DNA from: Halioglobus japonicus
GTDB taxonomy: Bacteria > Pseudomonadota > Gammaproteobacteria > Pseudomonadales > Halieaceae
Direction: 5' to 3'
Length of the DNA: 64,000 bases
Assembly (NCBI RefSeq): GCF_001983995.1
Contig: NZ_CP019450.1
Span: 1,736,001 to 1,800,000, forward strand
The notes under the pieces were generated by a model that was not told the origin of the DNA, ran no database searches, and saw nothing but the letters and a program-made list of their open reading frames with translations. How positions within the stretch are numbered: the first letter of the stretch is position 1; the number at the start of each line of letters is the position of its first letter. The translations under genes and the position numbers were made by a program. Shown piece by piece: positions 27,320 through 36,054 of this stretch.

Positions 27320-30300
27320 TTAGTGGGCCCGTGGTTTCGGTCCGAACACATGAATTTCAAGTTTCTGTTGGTTTGGATCGAATGTGATTTCACACAGACC
27401 TCCAATTGCATTATCCAGATCTCCGAGAGCCGAAAGCTGAAAATCTGTAGACAAATCCGGATTTACTGGCGCTACTGATGAGCAAGCTCGAAAAGTCGAA
27501 TTTCCGCTCATGTACTCGAAAATATTACTATCCACCTCTAGAAAGAAATCCGTCGTCTCGAGCTTGCCTATTAGAGATAAGCTGCCCCAAATTGACCTAT
27601 ATAGCGCCACTGTCATTGGCGGAGTTTGTTCGAAGGGTATACATAGCGGTTCAACTCTATTAATGCTTATCACATTGGTTCGCTTTAGCTCTCGCGAATC
27701 GCATATATCTTCTATTGCGAGTTCCACGAATCTTTGCAAGTCCACTCCGCGTTGCATTGGTACTTTTGAAAAGTACATATCTAATACGCGAAGGGAGTTG
27801 GCGATCAGCCATGATTGCGTATGGCAGTCGCTCGGCGATATGGGAGCGCTATCTGATTGTAACTTGAGTCGCTCATCGAAATGTGAGGATATAGCATCGC
27901 GTCTTTCTCTCTGGAACTCGAAATGCTGTGACATTTCATTCTCGGCTAAATTTGCTGCCACTGACATTTCATGAGCGTATTCTAGGGCTTTGTTCTTTAT
28001 GGAAATAGCATCGTAGAGCTTTCGAAGAATGCCGAGGACGCCAAGAATCAGGATTAGGTAGCCAGTATATGCCCACCAGGTTCTCCATGGGGCAGTTGCG
28101 ACATTAACGTGTACCATCGAAGACTCGGTGCTCCATGTTCCTTCCAAGTTTGTTGCTTGGATCTCAAAGCGATATCCGCCAGCGGGTAGGTTTGTGTAAG
28201 TGGCGGAGTGATCTCTTCCTGAATACACCCACTCCTCTTGTAGGCCAAGGAGGCGATATCGATATTCATATGAGTCATGTGCAATGTAGTCCAGGACTGA
28301 AAACTTGAACATCATGAACATATCGTCATGCTTTAAGTGTACTTCCGCTTTTTCTGAGCCAAAGTTTGTTTGAACATCAATTGCCTGTGACTTGATACTT
28401 GTAACTCTCAGTTGGGGCGACTTGATTTCCGTTGATACATCTTGGGGGAAAATTTTGTTGTAACCATTGACTCCTCCAAAGTATAAGTTCCCATCGTCGT
28501 CTTTGAATGATGCAGCGAAATTGAAATCATTTCCTTGAAGTCCGTCTTTTACCAAGAAGTGGCGTAGCGGTGTTTTGTCATGGCTGAACAAGAGAACCCC
28601 CTTCTGAGTTGCAGTCCATATTCGACCTAAATCGTCAATTTCGATGCTGTAAACAGTGGTGTTCGAGTTTTCTTTGGAGATAGCTCTAGCCATAGCGCTC
28701 AGCGACTCACTGTCGCTCTCGAACTTTACATAAAATAAGCCGTGATCTTTGGTGCCAATATAAAGATCGCCGCCGGCGCCACTTTGAAGGGCGAGGATTC
28801 GAGGGGCACTTTCGAGACCATCGAACTTTATGTCGACCACTTGAAACTCAGACACGTCTTTCGAAAGACGATATATGCGCTTCTCACTTACAGCATAGAT
28901 TTCTCCATCAGATACCTCTTTGACTAAAGTCACTGAAGCGTCATCAATTGATAAATCACGAACTAACTCTCCATTTGAAAGCAGATACAAGCCAGAGTTG
29001 TATGTGGCTATCCAGATGTGGCCTGAGTTCGATTGAAGTATTGAAGTGACAGCGAGGCTTTTTGCTGAAGTCGGTAAAGGGCGCTCTACAAGCCCGGAAT
29101 TTGTGTGTACTAGGTCGATACCATGTTCCTGATAACCGACCCAAATTGACTCACCAATAGTTGTTAACGTCATGATACGGTGGTCAGTGAGAGCATTTGG
29201 ATGGCCCTTGTCAAATCTTTCATGAAAACCTGATTCATCGAGTCTAAATAGTCCGTTGTAGGTGCCAATCCATAATTGTCCCGATGAATCTTTCGTAAAT
29301 GCCAGCACCTCTGGGTGTATTCCAGAGCTTTGTGCGCTATGAAGCTCCATTTCGATTTTCGTTGCGGCGTAGAGACCCTGGTAGGTGCCTATCCATAGCT
29401 CGGAGTCAGTTTTCAGCAGGGCCATTACTGAGTCGTTGCCTAAAGACGTATTTTCGGCTCTGATTACCTCTGCTAACTTAAGATTGCTCGAAAAAATATA
29501 GATCCCTTTGTTGGTCAAAACAAATAGAGCATTGTCGATCCAGAGTACTTTCGCGATGTGAATGTCATACTTTTCCGGAAGTTCAATGCGAGAGATACTT
29601 GATCCGAAGTCTGGTGAAAGTTTAGAAATCTGCCCTGTGCGGTCAGCAACTATCAGCGAATTCTCAGGCCCTTCACTTATGGCAACTATTTGCTGCTCGA
29701 TCTCGGCTGTGGATAGCTTCTCAAACGAGTTCCCACTGACGAAAAATTTGGCTAGACCGAACGAGCCTCCAATAAAAGTGTTTCCTGTTTGTGTATGTGT
29801 TATTGAAACAATTTCGAAGGAGTTTCGCTGTTCGAGGGCGTCGGTACGGACTTGAACTAACTTTGATGTCCCCTTGAGCCTGAATACGTTAGTGCGAGTA
29901 GTGATCCAATTCTGAGAAGTCTCGTCTTTCGATACACTGGTTATATTGGTTAAGTCGAAATTCGTACTATGGCTAACAATCGTTGCTGCATGATTGTTGA
30001 GTGAAATTGAGACCAGCCCAATGCCGTATGCGGCCACCAAGATATCACCCGTATTGGACTCGCTAATTCCGCGAATGTCGGAGAAGAGGACTTTGCCTTC
30101 CTTTGACCTGGCTTCCTGAAACCTAGATAGAGTACTCCCATCAAATTTGTACAGTCCTTCTTGTGTGCCAATCCACAAGTTTCTCATTGAATCTTGATGT
30201 AATGAGGTAATTGTTGGCTGCGCAATTTGCTGAGCGAATGTTGGGGAAACTATTTGATAGTTCGAGTAGACCGGACCGCTGGCTCCGAGAAAGAGAGCTG

Positions 30301-30334
30301 CTATCAAGGTTAAGAATCTTAGATCGATGTGCAT
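27320..30334 (-). CDS. Propeller sensor with degenerate histidine-kinase domain
   Basis: About 1004 residues. A signal peptide (MHIDLRFLTLIAALFLGASGPVYS) leads to a periplasmic domain of Reg_prop beta-propeller repeats (many copies of the form WIGTQEGLYKFDG, WIGTYNGLFRLDE), then a Y_Y_Y domain (YEYRYRLLGLQEEWVYSG), one membrane segment (WWAYTGYLILILGVLGILRKL), and a cytoplasmic part like HisKA_2-HATPase kinases. In that part the phosphoacceptor HRxKNNLQ is replaced by RERRDAISSHFDERLKLQS and the N-box is absent, so it is probably a pseudokinase. It is in tandem with a full hybrid kinase and may heterodimerise with or modulate it. The DNA is clearly AT-richer than the flanks. Confidence 0.85.
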   Translation of the reverse strand: MHIDLRFLTLIAALFLGASGPVYSNYQIVSPTFAQQIAQPTITSLHQDSMRNLWIGTQEGLYKFDGSTLSRFQEARSKEGKVLFSDIRGISESNTGDILVAAYGIGLVSISLNNHAATIVSHSTNFDLTNITSVSKDETSQNWITTRTNVFRLKGTSKLVQVRTDALEQRNSFEIVSITHTQTGNTFIGGSFGLAKFFVSGNSFEKLSTAEIEQQIVAISEGPENSLIVADRTGQISKLSPDFGSSISRIELPEKYDIHIAKVLWIDNALFVLTNKGIYIFSSNLKLAEVIRAENTSLGNDSVMALLKTDSELWIGTYQGLYAATKIEMELHSAQSSGIHPEVLAFTKDSSGQLWIGTYNGLFRLDESGFHERFDKGHPNALTDHRIMTLTTIGESIWVGYQEHGIDLVHTNSGLVERPLPTSAKSLAVTSILQSNSGHIWIATYNSGLYLLSNGELVRDLSIDDASVTLVKEVSDGEIYAVSEKRIYRLSKDVSEFQVVDIKFDGLESAPRILALQSGAGGDLYIGTKDHGLFYVKFESDSESLSAMARAISKENSNTTVYSIEIDDLGRIWTATQKGVLLFSHDKTPLRHFLVKDGLQGNDFNFAASFKDDDGNLYFGGVNGYNKIFPQDVSTEIKSPQLRVTSIKSQAIDVQTNFGSEKAEVHLKHDDMFMMFKFSVLDYIAHDSYEYRYRLLGLQEEWVYSGRDHSATYTNLPAGGYRFEIQATNLEGTWSTESSMVHVNVATAPWRTWWAYTGYLILILGVLGILRKLYDAISIKNKALEYAHEMSVAANLAENEMSQHFEFQRERRDAISSHFDERLKLQSDSAPISPSDCHTQSWLIANSLRVLDMYFSKVPMQRGVDLQRFVELAIEDICDSRELKRTNVISINRVEPLCIPFEQTPPMTVALYRSIWGSLSLIGKLETTDFFLEVDSNIFEYMSGNSTFRACSSVAPVNPDLSTDFQLSALGDLDNAIGGLCEITFDPNQQKLEIHVFGPKPRAH

Positions 30335-30433
30335 TTCGAAAAGTCCTGCTCCGGTAAGGATCAAGATGTTCTAAATGGCGAAAATCCTTCTTGCTACTCC
30401 TTCAACGAAAAATACTGATAGTTCCGTTATCGA

Positions 30434-33400
30434 TCAATCGACGTAAATTCGCCTAAATTCGTTTTGAAACTCAGAGTCGGCTGTCCTAAGGAGATTGAGT
30501 TTGAAGAGATAGTCAGTATCCTCATTCTTCTTTGCGCCTTCCTCAATTGTCGCGCTTATCCCTCGCACTTTTATCGCTCCTACGTTTGCGCTCAACGATT
30601 TTATTGCGTGGGCAGTGCGCGCAATTTCTGTAAAGTCATTGCTCTCGATGCAGTGTTCAATTTGAGATAGCTTCTGGGCGAACTGCTCGCGATAGCCGTC
30701 GAAGACTTTGAAAAGCAGGGGCTTACCTGTGGATTTCTCAACTTCCAGAATTGTTGAAATAGCCTTCTCATCAAAAATATCCTGATGCAGATCAACCACT
30801 TCCAGGCTATTGGTGTTGTTAGTGAACTGAATATCTTTCAGTCCGGATCTTGTTGAAATGTCGAGGGCGCCCTTAATGTCGTCAATGGAAAATGGTTTAG
30901 AAATGAAATGATCCATTCCAGCATCAACACATTTTTCACGATCAGTTGGATTTATTCCTGCGGTGAGAGCGACAATTTTCGCCGGTTTTAGTTTGAGCTC
31001 CGTCTCAAATTTTCTGATCTTCTTAGTAGCGTCGAATCCGTCCATTACAGGCATCTGACAGTCCATCAGTATCAGATCAAATGGGTTGGATTTATACTTG
31101 GTCACAGCTTCTTCGCCATTTTCCGCAATCGTTACGGTAAGCCCCATCATTCCAAGCATTTCTATTACAATTTCTTGGTTGGTTGAAACATCTTCGGCAA
31201 CAAGAATCGAAATTTGATTCTCATTGTTCTTTGGCGACTTCGTATCAATATTGCTTTCAGCCCGACGTTCATTGAGCTGTTTCTTGAGATTTTTAGCGTT
31301 CTGTAGAGTAAATGGCTTCGGGAGCGTCATCCATTTACTCGATATAATTTCAGGCCGCACTTCGTTCATTCGAAGCATTAGATACCCACAAGAGATGTTT
31401 TCAACCATGAGTGACTGTTCCAGTTGTGGATATTCTCTCAGATCGTTGAAGTCTGCTATGTAGACTCCATTGGGGTCGAGTGCATTTTCCTCTTTATACC
31501 AACTGCATTGAATGTTCTCGAAAGCCAGATGGCTTTCGATCGTCTTATAAAAAGCAGGTGTAGAAGTCGCGATATAAACAGTGGTGGGATGTTGGGCTAT
31601 CGAGTCTGACTTGGTAGTTTCTGGTTGTAAGGGGACGCATATAGATATTTCAGTGCCTACGCCGATTTCAGATCTAATTTCAATTTCGCCGCCCATAATC
31701 CCAATATAGTGCTTTGAGATTGACAGACCTAAGCCGGTGCCACCATATTCACGAGTTGTGCTTGCGTCAGCTTGAGTGAACGCTTCGAAAACCCTTGCTT
31801 GGGTGTTTCCATCCATGCCGATACCGTCATCTCTAACCGATATTATCACCAATTCTTTTTGACTATCCGCATCACTGCTTCTAGTCGAGGCTAGAACATC
31901 AATACAACCGTGATGCGTGAATTTGATGGAGTTACTGACGAGATTCATTACAACCTGGCGAATCTTGGTCGGGTCACCGACATAAGTATTGCTAATCGAT
32001 GTTCCAATAATGACGTTAATATCCAGGTTCTTTCTTGCCGCAGGTTCTGCCTGTAAGTAGCAGACCTCATCAAGTAACTCTACCAAGCTAAATTCGATTT
32101 GCTCTAACTCGACTTTAGAGGCTTCTAGCTTTGAATAGTCGAGTATCTCATTGATAAGCGTGAGAAGTGCATTGCCGCTTTTATGGGCGGCTGTCGCAAA
32201 CTGCTTCTGCTGAGTATCCAATTCTGTGTGCAGTAGAAGCTCCGTCATGCCAATCATTCCATGCATAGGAGTGCGTATTTCATGACTCATGGTTGCAAGA
32301 AACTCAGACTTTGCAGTGTTTGCAGATTCCGCAGCTAGTCTCGCCTCTTGAAGATCAGAAGTTCTTTCATCAACCATCCGCTCAAGTTCTTGCTGTCTTT
32401 CAATAGCAGCGGCGGTCTGTCTCCGTTGTGCTCGCATATACAGGGCGAATAGGAACGAAGCCAAAGCCGTATAGGCCGCGTACGCCAGTGGGCTTTGCCA
32501 GGGTGGAGGTGAGACTTCTATGGGTAAAGATAGGGCATCCCAATTCCACTCGCCTGCCGTACTAGCTGCGGCTAACTTGAGTGTGTATGAGCCCGGTGGC
32601 AAAGTGGTAATAGATACTATTCTGGAGTCTGGTGATATGTTCCAGGTTGAGTTCAGCCCCTCAATTTTGTATGCATACTGGACAAGGTCGGGTGCTGAGA
32701 ATTCTGAAGCGTAGAATTCAATCGAAAGCATCTTGTCTTCGTATGTGAGATTTAACTTGTCGAGTTCATGGTACGGAACGTCAAACGTTCTGCGCTCGTT
32801 CATGACCTTGATGGAATAAATGGCTACTTCTGGCAGTTGTCCTGTATTTTGGATCAAAGCTGGATCAACAACGTTAAACCCCGAAATACCGCCAAACAGA
32901 AGCTTTCCGTCGACATCTGTAAAGGACGCTCCCATGTTGAATTCTAAACCTTGCAATCCATCTTCGATCCCAAAGTTGGTGGCTTCCGAGAGTGAAGGTG
33001 CGATTCGGGTCAGGCCTCTATTATGCGAAAGCCAAAGGTAGTCTTCAGAATCAATCTGAATTCCGTAAATGCTAGAGCTTGGGATGGTGATGTTAGAAAT
33101 ACCATTTTCAAACACTGGTCTGAGTTCTGTGCGGTAATCATAGGTCCATTTGGCTATGCCACCACCGGCGGTACCTAGCCAAAGTGTTCCATGGCTGTCT
33201 TCCTTGAAGGCCCAAATCATGTCACTTTCGAGACTGTTTGGATTTTGGCTATCTGTATAGATTCGACTAAAAGTCTCTTCTTCTATCAGAAAACGATTAA
33301 GTCCGTTTTGGGTGCCTATCCATATATAGCCAAGACTGTCCTCAAACATTGCTAGCACACGGTTGTCACTGATGCTTTGTATGTTGTACTCGTCATGTAG

Positions 33401-34864
33401 CAATTGTGTAAAAGAGTCGGACTCCTCGTTGTAGATATTGAGCCCGCCTCCATAAGTGCCGATTAGCAGCTCTCCACTTGATAGCCTAAGTAGTGATGTG
33501 ACGCCATTGCTGCTAATCGATGTGTCAGAAAGGGGGGAATGTCGATATACATCAACCTTGTTGTTGGTGAGGCTTAATCGATTTAGTCCACCATCATAGG
33601 TACCTATCCATAAGTACTCGTTGTCGGCAAGTAGACTCATTACGGTATCGGATGAAATGCCAGGGTCAGTAAATGGATTGATCCATTCAAATTCCTCTGA
33701 CCCCTCCGGTAGTCTATTGAGTCCTCTGTCGGTCGCTACCCATAAACTGCCGTCTTTGGTCCGGGCAAATGCGTTTACGGAACTGCTCGATAGTCCGCCA
33801 CGAACTTCATCGAACGCTTCGAAGCGGTTCTCGCTTCCGCTGGCAAGGCCATGGACTGTGCCGACCCAGTATTGGCCATCACGCGATTGGAAAATTGAGT
33901 ACGCCGCAATTTCTGGTAGGCCCGAATTTTGCTCTCTATATCGAACAAAGCTTTCTCCGGCTGGATCAAAAAGGTTGAGGCCATTCTCTGTGGCAAACCA
34001 CACATTGCTTTGTGCATCGACATATATCTCTGTAACGCTATTGCTTGAGATAGAATCTAACTGACTCTCCAGATGAGCGAAGTGCGTTGAAGAACCCTCT
34101 ACTGGGTCGTATCTGTAGGCTCCCTGATTTTCGGTAGCTATCCAAATTTTGTCAGCGGATTCAGCCGCAATGTAGGTCGGTTTGGCTTGCTCGGAGGTTG
34201 GTGTTGCTGTTGGTACGAGTCTATGTCTCTCAATTACCAAGTCTTCGATACTAATGCTAATCAGACCGGCGCGTTGGGTAGCTACCCAAACTACGCCGCT
34301 GTCCTCACTTTGATCGAAAGAATGGACGATCCCGAAATTCGGGATTTTTTGATTGTCTGGAATCAGATGTTTGAAGGTTTCCGAAACGGGGTCGAAAACG
34401 CTGATGCGATCTATATATCCGATCCATAGGCGTCCAGTGCTGTCAGCATATATAGATTGAATGTCGTCAGATAATAGAGAGTTTCGATCAGCGGGGTTGT
34501 ATCTGTATGCGCGAAACCCATTTGTTATCTGGTTGTAAAGGTTCAGGCCACCTCCATGGGTTGCAACCCATAGATTGCCCTCAATGTCTTCGTCGATACC
34601 TGAAATGGTATCAACTGTGAGTGAATCATCGATCTGTGCTGAGGCGGTGAAGCTTTCGAGGTGGCGACCAGTGTATTTGGTTAGTCCCTCCTGGGTCACG
34701 AGCCATAAGGCTCCCTGAGAATCCTGATGTATCTGCCTGACACTTTGTTGAGTAAGTTGGTCAGAGATTGGCGACTTGCTAAATCTAATATAGCGATGCT
34801 GGTCTAATGCATGTGTAGCTGCAGTAGCCCATATAAGTAGTACTAATAGAATCAAGCGCTGCAT
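30434..34864 (-). CDS. Giant hybrid histidine kinase: propellers-Y_Y_Y-HisKA-HATPase-REC-Hpt
   Basis: A 1476-residue hybrid sensor. A signal peptide is followed by two Reg_prop beta-propellers (residues about 25-690), a Y_Y_Y domain, and a membrane helix ([19 protein letters not shown]). The cytoplasmic part has HisKA with [19 protein letters not shown] (His861), HATPase with NLVSNSIKF, a degenerate receiver-like segment, a true receiver [13 protein letters not shown] (Asp1268), and an Hpt domain with [12 protein letters not shown] (His1419). A whole His-Asp-His phosphorelay is thus in one protein, but no DNA-binding domain is present. Such receptors often sense polysaccharides or other extracellular compounds. 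The final phosphate acceptor may be the REC-GGDEF-EAL protein at 38034-39845, which is an inference. Confidence 0.93.
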   Translation of the reverse strand: MQRLILLVLLIWATAATHALDQHRYIRFSKSPISDQLTQQSVRQIHQDSQGALWLVTQEGLTKYTGRHLESFTASAQIDDSLTVDTISGIDEDIEGNLWVATHGGGLNLYNQITNGFRAYRYNPADRNSLLSDDIQSIYADSTGRLWIGYIDRISVFDPVSETFKHLIPDNQKIPNFGIVHSFDQSEDSGVVWVATQRAGLISISIEDLVIERHRLVPTATPTSEQAKPTYIAAESADKIWIATENQGAYRYDPVEGSSTHFAHLESQLDSISSNSVTEIYVDAQSNVWFATENGLNLFDPAGESFVRYREQNSGLPEIAAYSIFQSRDGQYWVGTVHGLASGSENRFEAFDEVRGGLSSSSVNAFARTKDGSLWVATDRGLNRLPEGSEEFEWINPFTDPGISSDTVMSLLADNEYLWIGTYDGGLNRLSLTNNKVDVYRHSPLSDTSISSNGVTSLLRLSSGELLIGTYGGGLNIYNEESDSFTQLLHDEYNIQSISDNRVLAMFEDSLGYIWIGTQNGLNRFLIEEETFSRIYTDSQNPNSLESDMIWAFKEDSHGTLWLGTAGGGIAKWTYDYRTELRPVFENGISNITIPSSSIYGIQIDSEDYLWLSHNRGLTRIAPSLSEATNFGIEDGLQGLEFNMGASFTDVDGKLLFGGISGFNVVDPALIQNTGQLPEVAIYSIKVMNERRTFDVPYHELDKLNLTYEDKMLSIEFYASEFSAPDLVQYAYKIEGLNSTWNISPDSRIVSITTLPPGSYTLKLAAASTAGEWNWDALSLPIEVSPPPWQSPLAYAAYTALASFLFALYMRAQRRQTAAAIERQQELERMVDERTSDLQEARLAAESANTAKSEFLATMSHEIRTPMHGMIGMTELLLHTELDTQQKQFATAAHKSGNALLTLINEILDYSKLEASKVELEQIEFSLVELLDEVCYLQAEPAARKNLDINVIIGTSISNTYVGDPTKIRQVVMNLVSNSIKFTHHGCIDVLASTRSSDADSQKELVIISVRDDGIGMDGNTQARVFEAFTQADASTTREYGGTGLGLSISKHYIGIMGGEIEIRSEIGVGTEISICVPLQPETTKSDSIAQHPTTVYIATSTPAFYKTIESHLAFENIQCSWYKEENALDPNGVYIADFNDLREYPQLEQSLMVENISCGYLMLRMNEVRPEIISSKWMTLPKPFTLQNAKNLKKQLNERRAESNIDTKSPKNNENQISILVAEDVSTNQEIVIEMLGMMGLTVTIAENGEEAVTKYKSNPFDLILMDCQMPVMDGFDATKKIRKFETELKLKPAKIVALTAGINPTDREKCVDAGMDHFISKPFSIDDIKGALDISTRSGLKDIQFTNNTNSLEVVDLHQDIFDEKAISTILEVEKSTGKPLLFKVFDGYREQFAQKLSQIEHCIESNDFTEIARTAHAIKSLSANVGAIKVRGISATIEEGAKKNEDTDYLFKLNLLRTADSEFQNEFRRIYVD

Positions 34865-34954
34865 AGTCAGCTAACATTGTTATTCTGGAGGATAAATTTT
34901 ATGCCATTGTGGGCATAAAGTTCAAAAGGCGGAATCGCCTGATCAAGTAAAGAC

Positions 34955-34995
34955 GGCGCGGAGCTAGGGGTAGGCAGTCCTAGGATCTCCGCGCC
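34955..34995. terminator. GC-rich hairpin after the repeat-protein gene
   Basis: GGCGCGGAG pairs perfectly with CTCCGCGCC, with an inner CTAGG/CCTAG stem. On the minus strand, downstream of the repeat-protein gene, the tail is GTCTTTACTTG, only weakly U-rich. It may act as a terminator separating this gene from the sensor kinase, or as a stabiliser. Confidence 0.5.
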
Positions 34996-35050
34996 AGAAA
35001 GAAATTTGTTATCTGGAGGGTATTACAGTCTTACAGATTGCTAGCTATGG

Positions 35051-35719
35051 CTATTTCAGGCCCCATTTGAAGGCATTCTGCTCTGCATAGGACTTCAAGC
35101 CCCACTTAAACGCGCTCTGTTCACCCGCAGATTTCAGGCCCCACTTAAAAGCTGTTTGCTCACCAAAAGACTTCAAGCCCCACTTAAATGCGCTTTGTTC
35201 GCTAGTCGATTTCAAACCCCACTTGAACGCAGTCTGATCACCAGTAGATTTAAGGCCCCATTTAAAGGCGCTTTGCTCGCTGAACGATTTCAGGCCCCAC
35301 TTGAATGCGCTTTGCTCCCCAGTTGTCTTGAGGCCCCATTTGAAGGCACTCTGCCCTGAGTGATTCATGGTGCCCCATTCATAGCTTGTAGAGCTTGTAA
35401 TCGATTGATTGGATTCGTTATTGCTGGGATTGGATTTGGCCCATTTGTTCCCGCCTGCAGCGCGCTCCGTTGCTCCCCATTTGAAGCTTTCAGTCTGCGT
35501 TTCGACACTCTTGCCCCACTTGTAGCCTGAGGTATTTGCTCGAGTGTAGGAGGTGGCTCCGGCAATTGAGTGGCTGACCCTCTGAATGGTGCTGTGGCCG
35601 CCAGAACCTAAAGTCGGGCCTGATTGAGAAACCTCAGCCAAAGTTGTGTTTGGTGCCGCGATCAGGAGTGCGGAAATACTAGAGATGCCCAGAGCTTTGA
35701 TCTTTGCCGAAGTTTTCAT
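35051..35719 (-). CDS. Secreted protein with eight 13-residue AFKWGLK repeats
   Basis: A 222-residue protein of no family known to me. A signal peptide (MKTSAKIKALGISSISALLIAAPNTTLA, cleavage likely before EVS) leads to a Ser/Gly/Asn-rich segment with degenerate motifs (GYKWGKSVETQ, SFKWGATE, NKWAKS, YEWGTMN). The last 98 residues are seven full copies of AFKWGLKSxxEQS plus a terminal AFKWGLK at the very C-terminus. Codons differ between copies while amino acids are kept, which argues for selection on the protein. Regularly spaced Trp-Gly and Gln could form stacked strands as in amyloid-like matrix proteins, or act as a ligand array. RBS AGGTAGG precedes the ATG. It lies between the sensors and the subtilase. 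Confidence 0.85.
   Translation of the reverse strand: MKTSAKIKALGISSISALLIAAPNTTLAEVSQSGPTLGSGGHSTIQRVSHSIAGATSYTRANTSGYKWGKSVETQTESFKWGATERAAGGNKWAKSNPSNNESNQSITSSTSYEWGTMNHSGQSAFKWGLKTTGEQSAFKWGLKSFSEQSAFKWGLKSTGDQTAFKWGLKSTSEQSAFKWGLKSFGEQTAFKWGLKSAGEQSAFKWGLKSYAEQNAFKWGLK
35054..35347 (-). repeat. 39-bp in-frame tandem repeat array (8 units, last partial)
   Basis: The unit encodes A-F-K-W-G-L-K-S/T-x-x-E/D-Q-S/T/N. Only positions 9 and 10 of the unit vary freely (TG, FS, TG, TS, FG, AG, YA). Third-codon bases vary from copy to copy, so the array is old and maintained rather than freshly duplicated. Confidence 0.95.
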
Positions 35720-36054
35720 TTTGCCTACCTACTGTTTTCTGATGGGAATTGTTCGCGCGGAAATCTGTGACACGCGTATATGTTTTTGTGTTTTCTTGGG
35801 GCAGTTTGAGACCCCGTTCACACTCTTTTTCTGCGGTGCTTGACTTCGATATAAGAGCAACGACTGACCAAAATAAACTAGTAGGTCTAACCATTTTGGG
35901 TTAGTTGGCGGGTGAAATTTGATTGTGAGAAAGCTGAGGCGAGCAGCGGTATGCTCTAGGTCACTGATTTATATGAAATAACTCAGTGCTGAGGGTGGTC
36001 TGGTTAAAAATTGACCCAGTCTGGGTAATTTACCGGACCGTGGCGTCGATGCAA
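35720..36054. other. Intergenic promoter region of the repeat-protein gene
   Basis: There is no credible gene in these 335 bases, which are AT-rich. They must hold the promoter of the repeat protein (minus strand) and the 3-prime end of the subtilase-GGDEF operon. I see no convincing -35/-10 pair, no sigma-54 element and no strong terminator. Confidence 0.4.

Noticed and set aside
35054..35347. Short regular repeats that could be taken for a CRISPR array
   Set aside because: Units are directly adjacent, in frame, protein-coding and differ by synonymous changes; there are no unique spacers or cas genes.
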